NCBI GenBank assembly: GCA_902517535.1
Contig: CABYCK010000002.1
Location: 1-64,000 of the forward strand
Direction of reading: 5' to 3'
Source: an uncultured Pelagibacteraceae bacterium
GTDB lineage: Bacteria; Pseudomonadota; Alphaproteobacteria; Pelagibacterales; Pelagibacteraceae
DNA: 64,000 nucleotides
Shown in pieces: positions 1 through 9,018 of this stretch; the stretch's first letter is position 1; each line of letters opens with the position of its first letter. The notes below the pieces were generated by a model that saw only the letters and a list, made by a program, of their open reading frames with translations, ran no database searches and had not been told where the DNA came from. Made by a program: the position numbers and the translations under genes.

Positions 1-172
1 AGAGAATGAACTTAAAATTTTCTTTGGACAACCAGATAGAATTGAATTTTTAAAAACTAGAAATAGAAATTATATTTATATTAAAAAAAAATTTAAGATT
101 AAATGTGAAAGAAAATTTGAAATAGATCCAAGTAATACAGTTATTGGTTTTACAAGTAAAAACTGTTTTTAA
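1..172 (+). CDS. C-terminal end of an unidentified protein (cut by left window edge)
   Basis: An open frame enters from the left edge (first full codon at base 2) and ends at a TAA at 170-172, giving 56 visible residues. They are rich in Lys, Arg, Phe and Ile, contain the stretch KIFFGQPDRIEFLKTRN, and end in SKNCF. There is no in-frame stop before 170, and the stop lies only 6 bases from the convergent oligopeptidase gene, as expected of a real gene in this compact genome. I do not recognise the family, and too little is visible to assign a role. Confidence 0.55.
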   Translation, partial: ENELKIFFGQPDRIEFLKTRNRNYIYIKKKFKIKCERKFEIDPSNTVIGFTSKNCF

Positions 173-178
173 AAATTT

Positions 179-2263
179 TTAATTTAATATTTTAGCAGTC
201 TTCAAAATAAAACTATATTCTTCTGACAATTCTTTTATTGCGTTATCTCTTCCACTCATACCACCATGTCCAGCAGCTTCTGTTTTGCATTTTAATAATT
301 GATCATTATTATCAGTTTTAACCTCTCTTAATTTTGCAATATATTTAATTGGTTCAGAATAAAGGACTCGATTATCGAAAAGAGAAGTGGTTATAAGCAT
401 ATTAGGATAATTTTTTTCCTTTAAATTATTATATGGTGAGTAGGATAGAATATACTCAAAATATTCTTTGCTGCTTATTGGATTTCCCCATAATTCCCAT
501 TCTGACGGGGTAAGCGGAAGTTTTTCGTTAAGCATTGTTGTCATTGTGTCTACAAAAGGAACCAGAAGCAACATTGAAAAAAAAAGTTCTGGAGCCATAT
601 TTGCAAGTGCTCCCCCAGTTAATCCGCCTGCTGAACCTCCATAAAAACAAATACCACCTTTAAAAGTATATCTATGATCAATTAAATGTTTAGCGCAGGC
701 TATATAATCTAGAAAAGTATTTTTTTTTAATTTTTTTTTACCTTCCTCATGCCAAACATCACCCAAATCACCACCACCTCTTATATGCGCTATTGCGAAA
801 GTTATTCCTCGATCTATTAAACAGAATCTCGAAGCACTGAATGAAGGAGAAATGCTATGCTTATAAGCTCCATAAGCATAAAGTAAAATTTTCGATTTTC
901 CATCTTGTTTAGAATTTTTTAATTTAATAAGACTTATTGGTATCATTCTACCATCGTGAGATTTAGCTTTAATTCTTTCTACTGTATATTTGCTTGCATC
1001 ATGACCTGAAGGTATTTCGACTTCTTTTACCAACTTTTTTTCTTTTGTTAAAATGTCATATTCATATATTCTTCCAGGAGTTGCCATACTTTCCCAACTG
1101 ACTCTAATTTTAGAAGTATTTGTATTTTTTTGCATTAAAGAAAATCCTGGTGATCCAATCGCTTCATTAGAAATCTTAATTTCTTCCTCGTGGTTTGTTT
1201 TAATATTTCTAACAAAAAGTTTGGGTATAGCGTCTGATTTTTCACTGCGTAATATAAAATCATCGAGAAAATCTAATCCGCCTATAACTGTTTCTTTTTT
1301 TGAAGGAATATATTCTTCAAACTCGTTAATTGAGTCTACCTTGCATCTTAAAATCTTATAATCTCTTGCGTCTTTATTTGTATGAATGTAAAAAAAATTT
1401 TTCCAAGAGTCGATAGAGTAGCGAACGTCCTTTTCTCTTTTTTGAAATAATATCGGTTTAATATTATTAGATACTGAAGAAAAAAAATATTCTTCAGTAG
1501 TTATATGATCAGATGTAGTAATTATAAAAAATTTTTCATCTGAAGTTAAGCTTATACCACAAGTAAAAGTTTCATCTTTTTCACTAAATATTAATTCATC
1601 ATCTTTTACTGATGAACCTATTGTATGTTTAAAAATCTCTCTTGGTCTGTGGAATTTATCTAATTTTGAGTAGAAAAAACTTTTACTATCTAAAGACCAG
1701 GTGATGCTACCACTAGTGTTTTCAATTATATCACTCTCATTTTTGTTATTTTCGAGGTTTCTTAAATAAATCGTGTAATATTCTGATCCTTTTAAATCTA
1801 AAGAATAAGCCATTAACTTATCACAGTGTGAAACGCAAACGCTTCCAAGACCAAAATATTCTGATCCATATCTTTTTTTTTCTAGGTTTCCATCAAAATA
1901 AATTTCTTCTGGTTCTGAACCATCAATGATTTGTCTAATTTTTTTGCCATAATTTCCTTTTGTTTCGGTCTTTACCCAATAGTAATATTTTTTATCTTTA
2001 AACTTTAATGATGTATCGTCTAATTTAATCTTAGATTTTATTTCATTGAAAAGTTTTGCTTGCAAATTTTTTACATCTTTAAAATAATTATCGGTTATGA
2101 CATTGTTTTTATCAATAAATTGACGAACTTCTGGTAGCAATTTATTTGAATCCTGTAAAACTTCCAGAATATTTGGTTGATCTACCCAAGAATAGTTATC
2201 TTTTATAACTATATCGTGGTATTTTTTCTCACTCTTTATTTTTTTAAGTTTTGGTATATTCAT
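179..2263 (-). CDS. ptrB: Oligopeptidase B / prolyl oligopeptidase family (S9A) serine peptidase
   Basis: A serine peptidase of 694 aa, the usual length for oligopeptidase B, which cleaves short peptides after basic residues in the cytoplasm. The N-terminal two thirds would form the beta-propeller that admits only small peptides. The C-terminal alpha/beta-hydrolase domain carries the nucleophile motif YGGSAGG (Ser544), the acid in LFDNRV (Asp630) and the histidine in GHGGMSGR (His666). The GHGGxSGR form is typical of oligopeptidase B rather than prolyl oligopeptidase. No signal peptide is visible. The gene stands alone on the minus strand, with its start 14 bases from the divergent J-domain gene. 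The family is certain; the substrate preference for basic residues is inferred from family type. Confidence 0.9.
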   Translation of the reverse strand: MNIPKLKKIKSEKKYHDIVIKDNYSWVDQPNILEVLQDSNKLLPEVRQFIDKNNVITDNYFKDVKNLQAKLFNEIKSKIKLDDTSLKFKDKKYYYWVKTETKGNYGKKIRQIIDGSEPEEIYFDGNLEKKRYGSEYFGLGSVCVSHCDKLMAYSLDLKGSEYYTIYLRNLENNKNESDIIENTSGSITWSLDSKSFFYSKLDKFHRPREIFKHTIGSSVKDDELIFSEKDETFTCGISLTSDEKFFIITTSDHITTEEYFFSSVSNNIKPILFQKREKDVRYSIDSWKNFFYIHTNKDARDYKILRCKVDSINEFEEYIPSKKETVIGGLDFLDDFILRSEKSDAIPKLFVRNIKTNHEEEIKISNEAIGSPGFSLMQKNTNTSKIRVSWESMATPGRIYEYDILTKEKKLVKEVEIPSGHDASKYTVERIKAKSHDGRMIPISLIKLKNSKQDGKSKILLYAYGAYKHSISPSFSASRFCLIDRGITFAIAHIRGGGDLGDVWHEEGKKKLKKNTFLDYIACAKHLIDHRYTFKGGICFYGGSAGGLTGGALANMAPELFFSMLLLVPFVDTMTTMLNEKLPLTPSEWELWGNPISSKEYFEYILSYSPYNNLKEKNYPNMLITTSLFDNRVLYSEPIKYIAKLREVKTDNNDQLLKCKTEAAGHGGMSGRDNAIKELSEEYSFILKTAKILN

Positions 2264-2277
2264 AATAGAAAATTTAT

Positions 2278-2787
2278 ATGAATTTAGTTTTAATCGGAAT
2301 TATCATTTTTGTCATTGTTTATTTATTTTTGAACTGGTTTGCTAGAACAAGCTCAAAAAAAATTGCTCTTTCTATTAAAAAAATTGTTGTTTATTTGTCA
2401 TTATTCATAGCCGCACTCTTTACAATCGCAGGAAAATTTTTATTTTCTCTTCCATTTTTATTTGTAATTTTAAGTGGATTAAAAATTAAAGGTCTCACAG
2501 CTTTACAAATGTTTCAATTGTGGAGATTAATTCAATTTTTAAAAAATTCTCGTAATTTCACACAAAATCAGTCTGGAAAAACACCAGGATCCTCCAATGT
2601 TTCGACAGATGAGGCATATAAATTACTTGGACTTTCAAAAGGATGTTCAAAAGAGGAAGTTTTATCAGCCGCAACTAAACTTCAAAAAAAAATTCACCCT
2701 GATATAAATAGAGATGTAAAGACTGAAAGGTTAAGTCAACTGGTCAACGAAGCTAAAGAAAAAATTATTAAAACTGATTTTAGTTAA
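2278..2787 (+). CDS. Membrane-anchored J-domain protein (DnaJ-like, C-terminal J domain)
   Basis: 169 aa. Hydrophobic segments at about residues 2-20 and 36-70 anchor the N-terminus. A short linker leads to a C-terminal J domain at about 111-165 with the HPD tripeptide at 140-142, needed to stimulate DnaK ATPase. The order membrane segment, linker, C-terminal J domain resembles the alphaproteobacterial relatives of mitochondrial Pam18/TIM14, which recruit Hsp70 to the inner membrane. It is not a general DnaJ, since the Gly/Phe and zinc-finger regions are absent. The stop overlaps that of the convergent GT9 gene by 4 bases. The co-chaperone role is inferred; the client process is unknown. Confidence 0.8.
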   Translation: MNLVLIGIIIFVIVYLFLNWFARTSSKKIALSIKKIVVYLSLFIAALFTIAGKFLFSLPFLFVILSGLKIKGLTALQMFQLWRLIQFLKNSRNFTQNQSGKTPGSSNVSTDEAYKLLGLSKGCSKEEVLSAATKLQKKIHPDINRDVKTERLSQLVNEAKEKIIKTDFS

Positions 2788-3743
2788 ACGATTAATTTAA
2801 TTGATTCATTGAATACTTTTTCGAAAGAAATTTTATCTTTACCCAGAGTATCATGAGAAGTAGATTCTTCAGTTTCACCCTCTGGAACTATAATAGAAAT
2901 ATTCTTTGAATATTTACCATATGCTTTAACTGGGCTATCCACAAAAATAGCTAAACATTTGATTCCAAGAGCAGATGAGATGTGTAACCAACCAGTATCA
3001 TTTCCTATATAAAGATCACAATTTTTGATAATAGGCAAAGTTTCTTTAATATTTAAATTTTCAAAAGACTGACATTGATTTCCAATTTTCGAGTTTAATA
3101 ATTTTTTTATAAGCTCACGATCATTCTTCCCTCCAGCAAGAAAAAATTTAGTTGGCGTATAATCATTAATTTTTTCGCAAAGATTTAAGTAATTATGTAT
3201 ATCCCATCTTTTTGTGGGCCCACTTGCAGATAATCCTAAACATATATGTTTTAAATTAGAGGAAAATTTATTTTTAGCTTCTATTATTTCTTTTTTGTCT
3301 AAACTTAAATAAGGTTGTGTAGAAATAACTGAATTCAATTTATCCTCAGTAAAAATTTTTGCAGTTATAAAAATATTTTGTCCTTTTTTTTTAAATAGAG
3401 GATACTGAGATATCTTTTTAATACCTGCTAATTTCGCAATTAAAAAATATCTTAAAGAGCTATTGAAAATAAAAACTTTATCAAATTTTTTAGACTTAAT
3501 TTCATCCACAAGTTTTAAAAAGCCTTTAAAACCGTCGTGAGATCCTGATCTATTTTTATTTCTGTCTAATATTAAAATTTCATCAATGGTTTTATCGTAT
3601 GCAAGTAGTTCTTTAGCTTTAGAGTTTTCTTTTACCAGTAATGAAATAGATTTATTGTAGGTTTTAGAAATCGCATGAATGTAAGGAAGATATATTACCA
3701 TATCTCCCATACCTATTTTTGGTTGTATTACTAAAACTTTCAT
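2784..3743 (-). CDS. Glycosyltransferase family 9 (heptosyltransferase-like)
   Basis: 319 aa with the GT9 pattern: the N-terminal IQPKIGMGDMV loop, where ADP-heptose:LPS heptosyltransferases have a glycine-rich start, and the C-terminal nucleotide-sugar site YIGNDTGWLHISSALG at about residues 246-261. Family members add heptose or related sugars to the lipopolysaccharide core on the cytoplasmic side of the inner membrane. Length fits WaaC/WaaF-type enzymes. No other surface-polysaccharide gene adjoins it, although LPS genes occur elsewhere in the window. The sugar donor and position are not deducible. It is transcribed alone, divergent from the DapA-family gene 47 bases away. Confidence 0.8.
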   Translation of the reverse strand: MKVLVIQPKIGMGDMVIYLPYIHAISKTYNKSISLLVKENSKAKELLAYDKTIDEILILDRNKNRSGSHDGFKGFLKLVDEIKSKKFDKVFIFNSSLRYFLIAKLAGIKKISQYPLFKKKGQNIFITAKIFTEDKLNSVISTQPYLSLDKKEIIEAKNKFSSNLKHICLGLSASGPTKRWDIHNYLNLCEKINDYTPTKFFLAGGKNDRELIKKLLNSKIGNQCQSFENLNIKETLPIIKNCDLYIGNDTGWLHISSALGIKCLAIFVDSPVKAYGKYSKNISIIVPEGETEESTSHDTLGKDKISFEKVFNESIKLIV

Positions 3744-3790
3744 TATTAACTATATTAATATAACTTAGACATAAAAAATTAGGTAAGATT

Positions 3791-4675
3791 ATGATTAAAA
3801 AAGGAATATATTCAGCCAGTTTGAGCGTTTTTAATAATGATCATTCTCTTAACATAAAAGCTACAATAAATCATGCAGTAGCTTCTATAAACTATGGACT
3901 ACACGGAGTATTTTTTTTCGGGTCTACTGGTCAAAGTCAATTAATTTCTTTAAATGAAAAAAAAGAACTAATTAACAAAATAGCAAGTCACAAACTTAAA
4001 AAAAAATTTTTTTTAGGAACAGGACTAAATTCTCTTAATGAAAATGTTGAAATGATAAAATATTCAATGGAATTTGGATTTGAAGATTTTTTAATTATGC
4101 CTCCCGCTTATTATACAAATAATACAGACGAAGGTGTATTTAATTTTTATTCGATTATAATTAAGAAAGCTCCGAAAATTAAGATAATTTTATATAATTT
4201 TGAAAAGTTAAGTGGGTACCAATTTTCCGTAAACGCAGTCACTAAACTTGTAAAAGCATTTCCAAAAAATATAATTGGATGTAAAGATTCAAGTTATAAT
4301 TTATATGAAAATTTAAAATTAGATAATTTTTTAATTTTTCCAGGCACTGAAACGAAACTTCTCGCTGGTTTAAAAATTGGTTGTGCCGGTACAATTTCAG
4401 CAGTTACTCAAGTGACTCATTCTTTAGCAAGAAAAGTTTTTGATGATTTTAATAATAAAAAAAATCAGACAGGAAATGAAAAATTAATTTTAGTGAGGGA
4501 AGTTTTTGATAAATATAATCTAATTTCTGCTTTACATAGCTACATGGCTTTAAAAGATAAAAATTTTGAAAATTTATTACCACCTCTAATTTTACTTGAC
4601 GCAAAAGAAAAAAAAGATTTGATTAACAAGTTAAGTAACTTAAATTTTACAATAGACAAAAATATAGCAGCCTGA
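3791..4675 (+). CDS. DapA/NanA-family class I aldolase (substrate unknown)
   Basis: 294 aa, one (beta/alpha)8 barrel of the dihydrodipicolinate synthase / N-acetylneuraminate lyase superfamily. Visible family residues are the Schiff-base lysine in IGCKDSS, the catalytic Tyr in ILYN, Tyr in PPAYYTN, and a GSTGQS loop where DapA has GTTGE. The arginine that binds the substrate carboxylate in DapA (the R of NVPxRTG) is not present; the region reads NFEKLSG. That argues against a true DapA, so I call it a superfamily aldolase acting on a 2-keto acid. It is followed after 3 bases by the CFA-type gene, so the two are likely cotranscribed. Confidence 0.8.
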   Translation: MIKKGIYSASLSVFNNDHSLNIKATINHAVASINYGLHGVFFFGSTGQSQLISLNEKKELINKIASHKLKKKFFLGTGLNSLNENVEMIKYSMEFGFEDFLIMPPAYYTNNTDEGVFNFYSIIIKKAPKIKIILYNFEKLSGYQFSVNAVTKLVKAFPKNIIGCKDSSYNLYENLKLDNFLIFPGTETKLLAGLKIGCAGTISAVTQVTHSLARKVFDDFNNKKNQTGNEKLILVREVFDKYNLISALHSYMALKDKNFENLLPPLILLDAKEKKDLINKLSNLNFTIDKNIAA

Positions 4676-4678
4676 GAT

Positions 4679-5890
4679 ATGATACTTGCAAGAGTTTTTT
4701 CAAATATATACAAAAAAGAAAATGATGGCATAATTCTAATTGACGCTAAAGGTCAAAAGTATATTTGCGGCAAACCAAGAAATGACAATCCAATCACGAT
4801 TAAACTATTAAAAGACAATCTAAATTGGAAACTTATTTTAGACCCAGAAATAGAATTTCCAGAAGCTTATATGAGAAATGAAATAATAATTGAAAATGCT
4901 TCTCTAAAAGAATTTTTAATGAGTCTTGTAAAAAATTTAGGACGAAGAGAAGTAACTTCTGCAAGTTATATTTCTAAACGAATGTTTCAAATATGGAGAT
5001 ATCTATCGAATTTTAATTTACCTGGTAATTCTAGAAGAAACGTTGAACATCACTATGATATAGGTGGAGAAAAGGGTGAAAAGCTATACGATATATTTTT
5101 AGACAAATCTCATAGACTCTACTCTTGTGCTTACTGGAAAGACGATACAAAAAGTTTAGAAGAAGCTCAAAAAAATAAGATTGATCATATTGCTAAAAAA
5201 CTTGATATTAAAAAAGGTCAAAAAATTCTAGAGGTTGGTTGTGGATGGGGAGGGATGGCTTTTGAAATAGCAAAACAAAAGGATTGTGAAGTAAAAGGAA
5301 TTTCTCTTAGTAAAAATCAAATAAAATACTGCAATAATAAAGCCAAAGATTTAGGTTTAAGCAATCAAGTCAGCTTTGAGCTAGCAGATTACAGAGAAAT
5401 CAAAGGCAAGTATGACAGAATTTACTCTGTAGGAATGTTCGAACACGTAGGAAAAAAATTTTACAAAATCTTTTTTGAGTCCATGAATAATTTACTAAAA
5501 GATGATGGTATATTTTTATTACACACTATTGGAGTTGTGGATAAACCTACTCCTCCAAATAAATTTATAAATCGTTATATATTTCCCGGCGGCGCTTGCC
5601 CATCATTTAGCCAGATAATAAAACCAATAGAAAAAACAGGTTTAATTGTGGCTGATACAGAAACATTGATAAGACATTATGATAAAACCTTAGAAAATTG
5701 GCTAGAAAGATTTTTAGCTAAAAAAAAAGAAGTCAAAGATCTTTTCGATGAAAGATTTGTAAAAATGTGGGAGTTTTATTTAGCTAGTTGCTCAGCAGCT
5801 TTTAGATATCGTGACCTAGCCGTTTTTCAATTACAAATTGTGAAAAACTTTCAGTCAGCTCATCGTACAAGAGACTATATATATTCATAA
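4679..5890 (+). CDS. cfa: Cyclopropane-fatty-acyl-phospholipid synthase family methyltransferase
   Basis: 403 aa. The family transfers a methylene from S-adenosylmethionine to double bonds of membrane phospholipid acyl chains. The sequence shows an N-terminal domain to about residue 120, the signature HHYDIGG, the SAM-binding motif EVGCGWGG at about 185-192, the FEHVG segment with the catalytic glutamate region, and a C-terminal FRYRDLAVFQLQ stretch typical of the family. Length matches E. coli Cfa (382 aa). It starts 3 bases after the aldolase gene and is followed by the lysine-rich gene. Some homologues make other modified fatty acids, so the exact product is not proven. Confidence 0.88.
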   Translation: MILARVFSNIYKKENDGIILIDAKGQKYICGKPRNDNPITIKLLKDNLNWKLILDPEIEFPEAYMRNEIIIENASLKEFLMSLVKNLGRREVTSASYISKRMFQIWRYLSNFNLPGNSRRNVEHHYDIGGEKGEKLYDIFLDKSHRLYSCAYWKDDTKSLEEAQKNKIDHIAKKLDIKKGQKILEVGCGWGGMAFEIAKQKDCEVKGISLSKNQIKYCNNKAKDLGLSNQVSFELADYREIKGKYDRIYSVGMFEHVGKKFYKIFFESMNNLLKDDGIFLLHTIGVVDKPTPPNKFINRYIFPGGACPSFSQIIKPIEKTGLIVADTETLIRHYDKTLENWLERFLAKKKEVKDLFDERFVKMWEFYLASCSAAFRYRDLAVFQLQIVKNFQSAHRTRDYIYS

Positions 5891-5891
5891 A

Positions 5892-5916
5892 ACCTGATAT
5901 TTAATTAAATACGGGT
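5892..5916 (+). promoter_or_regulatory. AT-rich palindrome abutting the start codon of the lysine-rich gene
   Basis: A perfect 14-base palindrome, TATTTAATTAAATA, lies at 5898-5911. It is flanked by ACC on the left and GGGT on the right, which extends a possible hairpin. It fills the whole spacer between cfa and the ATG at 5917, so any ribosome-binding site must lie within it. It could be a weak terminator, an operator, or a structure limiting translation. The function is unknown. Confidence 0.3.
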
Positions 5917-7089
5917 ATGAAAAAAAAGAAAAAAAAATTTAAAAAAAAGTATTCAAAAAAAAAGACCAAAAAAAAAATCTTTAAAAGAAGAAAAAAAAGA
6001 ACTGCGTATAGAAAGAAAAGGTACAAAAAAAGAAGTAGAAGTATTAAAAAAAAATCAAAAAAAATCAAAAAAAAATTAACGCAGCAAAAAAAAACAAGAA
6101 GATTTATTCTTGGGATACTAAAAATTAATGAAAAATTTAATTCTGTTTTTAGGTTTAATTTTAATTTGGATAAATCTCTTCAGAGCTTTTTTCAGGGTTT
6201 GTCTGATAAAATTTCAGAAATAAAGAAGATAATCCAAGAAGAAAGAGAAAAACAAAAAAATATTAAATTACAAGAAATTGAAAAAGAAAAAAAAGAAATC
6301 CAGCGAAAGATAAAAGAGAAAACTGACAATGAACTTAGGGCAAAAGAAGAAGAATTAAAACATGAAGTAAAACTTGAAAAAGCAAGAAAAAAAGAATTAC
6401 AGAAATTTCTAAGATTTGAACAAGCAGAATTAAGAAAAGAACAAGCAGAAAAACAAAGAAAATTTCTCGAGCAAATTAAACTAGAAAAAAAAATAGAAAA
6501 ATTTAGAAAACGTGAAGCTCTTGAGATTAAAAATTTAGAAAAATTTGTTTTAAGCCAAGAAAGAGAGTCTTACGAGAGTGTACAGTTAAGAATAGATAAA
6601 ATTAAGGAGAAATATCAAGCTTTAAGAGACCAAAAAATTAGAGAGCGAGTAGAGCAACTTGGCGTTAAAGTTGAAAAGGGAGACGACAGATCTAAACTTC
6701 TTGAAAAAGAGAGAGCGTATTATCTAGATAAACAAAAAATTGAATTTGCTCTTGAAAGTTTTTATAGATCGGCACACAGTTTATGTTTTCAATTAAATAG
6801 AAAATATATTCCCAAATATTTGAATATTTTAAGATGTGTAGATTTAAGAATGGAAAGGGGTGAAATTTTTATCAAATGGGACGATACTCCAGATGAAGAT
6901 TGGCTAATCTTAATTTATATCAAAAATAATGACCCTAACGAAGGAATAATAATTGAAAATAAAACAGATCCAGAGAAACAAATATCTCAAGAATTCAAAT
7001 CAAATGAAATCTTTAAAGCTTCAGATATGATGGTTGATGTTTTAACTTCACTGCTTGATAAAGAGAGAAATAAAAGAAAAGCTAGTTAA
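5917..7089 (+). CDS. Lysine/arginine-rich N-terminus plus long coiled coil; unknown function
   Basis: 390 aa, unrecognised. The first 63 residues contain 41 Lys or Arg in runs such as KKKKKK and KKRYKKRSR, giving a histone-tail-like or nucleolar-signal-like character. Residues about 90-250 form a highly charged heptad-like coiled coil rich in Glu, Lys and Gln. Residues about 265-385 look globular, with the segment KWDDTPDEDWLILIY. No signal peptide or membrane segment is visible. A nucleic-acid, ribosome or acidic-lipid binding role for the basic tail is inference only. The gene follows cfa after 26 bases and overlaps the end of the convergent metallo-hydrolase gene by 8 bases. Its 5' end is a long A-rich tract, prone to slippage. 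Confidence 0.75.
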   Translation: MKKKKKKFKKKYSKKKTKKKIFKRRKKRTAYRKKRYKKRSRSIKKKSKKIKKKLTQQKKTRRFILGILKINEKFNSVFRFNFNLDKSLQSFFQGLSDKISEIKKIIQEEREKQKNIKLQEIEKEKKEIQRKIKEKTDNELRAKEEELKHEVKLEKARKKELQKFLRFEQAELRKEQAEKQRKFLEQIKLEKKIEKFRKREALEIKNLEKFVLSQERESYESVQLRIDKIKEKYQALRDQKIRERVEQLGVKVEKGDDRSKLLEKERAYYLDKQKIEFALESFYRSAHSLCFQLNRKYIPKYLNILRCVDLRMERGEIFIKWDDTPDEDWLILIYIKNNDPNEGIIIENKTDPEKQISQEFKSNEIFKASDMMVDVLTSLLDKERNKRKAS

Positions 7090-8176
7090 TTAATTGATCT
7101 AGTTTTTTAATTTCACCAATTTTAAATGTAATTGCATTTTCTTTTTTATATCCAAACTTTTCAGCATTTGTCTTAAATCTAATTGGAGGCTCCCATATTG
7201 GTTCCAAACTTAAAATTGCAGTACCATAATGCATCCCTATTATTTTTTTTACTTTTAAATCTCTCATTAATGATAAAAGTTCCTCTGGGTTAGTATGGAA
7301 AAGACTTCGGTCTTTAACGCCCGAGATGGCTTCAAAATTATATGCACCTAAGTTTCCAAAACCTAAATCAATCGGACCAAATTTTTTTCCTAATTCTTTA
7401 TAAAACGGAGCTGGACCAGTGTCACAAGCGAAAAAAATTTTTTTTCCTTTATATTCTATCAAAAAACTACCCCAAAGACTTCTGTCAGTGTCTCCATCTC
7501 CCCAAATCCAACGTTTGCTCCAATGTTGGGCCGGAAGCATTGTTATTGAAATTTCATCGTTAATCTTAACTTTATCAAACCAGTCCATTTCTTTTACATT
7601 ATTTTTTTTATAACCGTTTTTCGTGAAATATTTTCCAAGTTTTAAAGGCACAAGCACTTTTGTATTTTTGTAAGGAAAATTTTTAATTGTTCTTATACTC
7701 ATGTGGTCATAATGATTATGAGTAAGCAAAAATAAATTTATCTTTGGTAGGTCTTTTAGAGTTAGAGGTGCATCAATATATTTTTTAGGCCCAAACCACA
7801 AGGGTCCATAATTTTTCTCAAAAACTGGATCAGTAATAATTGTAGTATCTCCAAGTTTAATAATAAAACTAGCGTGATCGAGCCACATTACATATGAGTC
7901 AGATTTATATCTTTGTAAATTTTTTAAAACTATTTGCCTATCAATTACATGTTCAGAAGGATAATCAATCTTAAGTTTCTTTTTTTCTTCTCTAAAAACT
8001 TTCCAATTCCACTTAAAATTTGGATTTCTTTGAGGACCACCCTCTGGATTTCTAAAAGCAAAAAGTTTTCCATCTTTGTAAATGTGATGATAAGGTTTTT
8101 GATCCATAGCTACTGAATTTATGTTGAAAAAAAGATAGATTATACAAAATATAATAAGGGGTAAAGTCTTATACAT
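7082..8176 (-). CDS. Exported metallo-beta-lactamase-fold hydrolase (NAPE-PLD-like)
   Basis: 364 aa with an N-terminal hydrophobic signal segment (about residues 4-22), so probably periplasmic or membrane-attached. The metal site HNHYDH at 153-158, the bridging region CDTGPAPFYKE and a later MHYGT provide ligands of a two-metal lactamase-fold hydrolase. The order and the long N-terminal region before the core match the N-acyl-phosphatidylethanolamine phospholipase D / RomA-like branch. A phosphodiester or lipid substrate is likely from family, but not shown. It overlaps the lysine-rich gene tail to tail and lies 41 bases upstream of the small lipoprotein gene's stop. Confidence 0.82.
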   Translation of the reverse strand: MYKTLPLIIFCIIYLFFNINSVAMDQKPYHHIYKDGKLFAFRNPEGGPQRNPNFKWNWKVFREEKKKLKIDYPSEHVIDRQIVLKNLQRYKSDSYVMWLDHASFIIKLGDTTIITDPVFEKNYGPLWFGPKKYIDAPLTLKDLPKINLFLLTHNHYDHMSIRTIKNFPYKNTKVLVPLKLGKYFTKNGYKKNNVKEMDWFDKVKINDEISITMLPAQHWSKRWIWGDGDTDRSLWGSFLIEYKGKKIFFACDTGPAPFYKELGKKFGPIDLGFGNLGAYNFEAISGVKDRSLFHTNPEELLSLMRDLKVKKIIGMHYGTAILSLEPIWEPPIRFKTNAEKFGYKKENAITFKIGEIKKLDQLIN

Positions 8177-8217
8177 AAACCCCTTATTACCATAAATAAC
8201 TAAAATTAATAATTATT

Positions 8218-8421
8218 TTAGCTACCTAAACAATTCGATTTGTTTATTCTTTTGTCAAAATCCTTTGCGGCATCTTTGCTTACAAACCACACATAAGATT
8301 TTTCTTGTAGTTGTTTTGTGTCTGAAGCAGTACAACGTTCACCAAATTTAACTTTGGCTAAATTATTACCCGAACAATTTGTCAACAAAAACAACAAGGA
8401 TAAAATAGATAATGTTTTCAT
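8218..8421 (-). CDS. Small putative lipoprotein
   Basis: 67 aa. The N-terminus MKTLSILSLLFLLTNCSG has a short positive start, a hydrophobic core and a lipobox-like LTNC, so acylation of Cys16 by Lgt and cleavage by LspA (present at 56.9 kb) are expected. The mature part is about 50 residues with two more cysteines (in ERCTAS and SNCLGS) that could pair. No family is recognised. It is divergent from purE, with 105 bases between the starts. Confidence 0.65.
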   Translation of the reverse strand: MKTLSILSLLFLLTNCSGNNLAKVKFGERCTASDTKQLQEKSYVWFVSKDAAKDFDKRINKSNCLGS

Positions 8422-8526
8422 ATTGCTAACATAATAAAAAAATCTGTGTTTTGATTGGCGTAAATTAGTCCAAAAAAAGAAATTAAAACTCTATTGTTTT
8501 TATATATAAAATTGTTAAATTACTTT

Positions 8527-9015
8527 GTGAAACTCAAGAAACAAAATAATAAAGTAGCAGTCATAATGGGGTCACAATCTGACTACCGAGTTATGAAAGA
8601 ATGCGAAAATATTTTAAAGATTCTTAAAGTAAAATACCAAGTTTTAATTGTAAGTGCTCACAGGACACCAAAACGGATGTTTCAATTTGCACAAACTGCT
8701 GAAAAAAATGGATTTGGTGTGATAGTGGCCGGCGCCGGTGGAGCCGCTCATTTAGCTGGCATGGTTGCATCTTTGACAACATTACCCGTTCTTGGAGTGC
8801 CAATAGAAACTAAAAAATTAAAAGGTCTTGATAGTTTACTCTCAATGGTACAAATGCCAAAAGCAATTCCTATAGGTTGTTTAGCTATTGATGGTTCTTT
8901 CAATGCAGGATTACTTGCTGCATCTATAATTGGCAACACTGACTTAAAGGTAAAATCAAATTTAGAAAAGTGGAGACGTATTCAAACCCAGTCCATTAAA
9001 AAAAAACCTAAATAA
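8527..9015 (+). CDS. purE: N5-carboxyaminoimidazole ribonucleotide mutase
   Basis: PurE converts N5-CAIR to CAIR in purine synthesis, working after PurK. It shows MGSQSD, SAHRTPKRM (catalytic His) and the GAGGAAHLAGM loop of class I PurE. I choose the GTG at 8527, giving 162 aa, because it puts 8 residues before the conserved KVAVIMGS, as in E. coli. An in-frame TTG at 8494 would add 11 hydrophobic residues that PurE lacks. No clear Shine-Dalgarno sequence precedes either start. purK follows after 3 bases, so the pair is an operon. Confidence 0.9.
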   Translation: MKLKKQNNKVAVIMGSQSDYRVMKECENILKILKVKYQVLIVSAHRTPKRMFQFAQTAEKNGFGVIVAGAGGAAHLAGMVASLTTLPVLGVPIETKKLKGLDSLLSMVQMPKAIPIGCLAIDGSFNAGLLAASIIGNTDLKVKSNLEKWRRIQTQSIKKKPK

Positions 9016-9018
9016 ATA

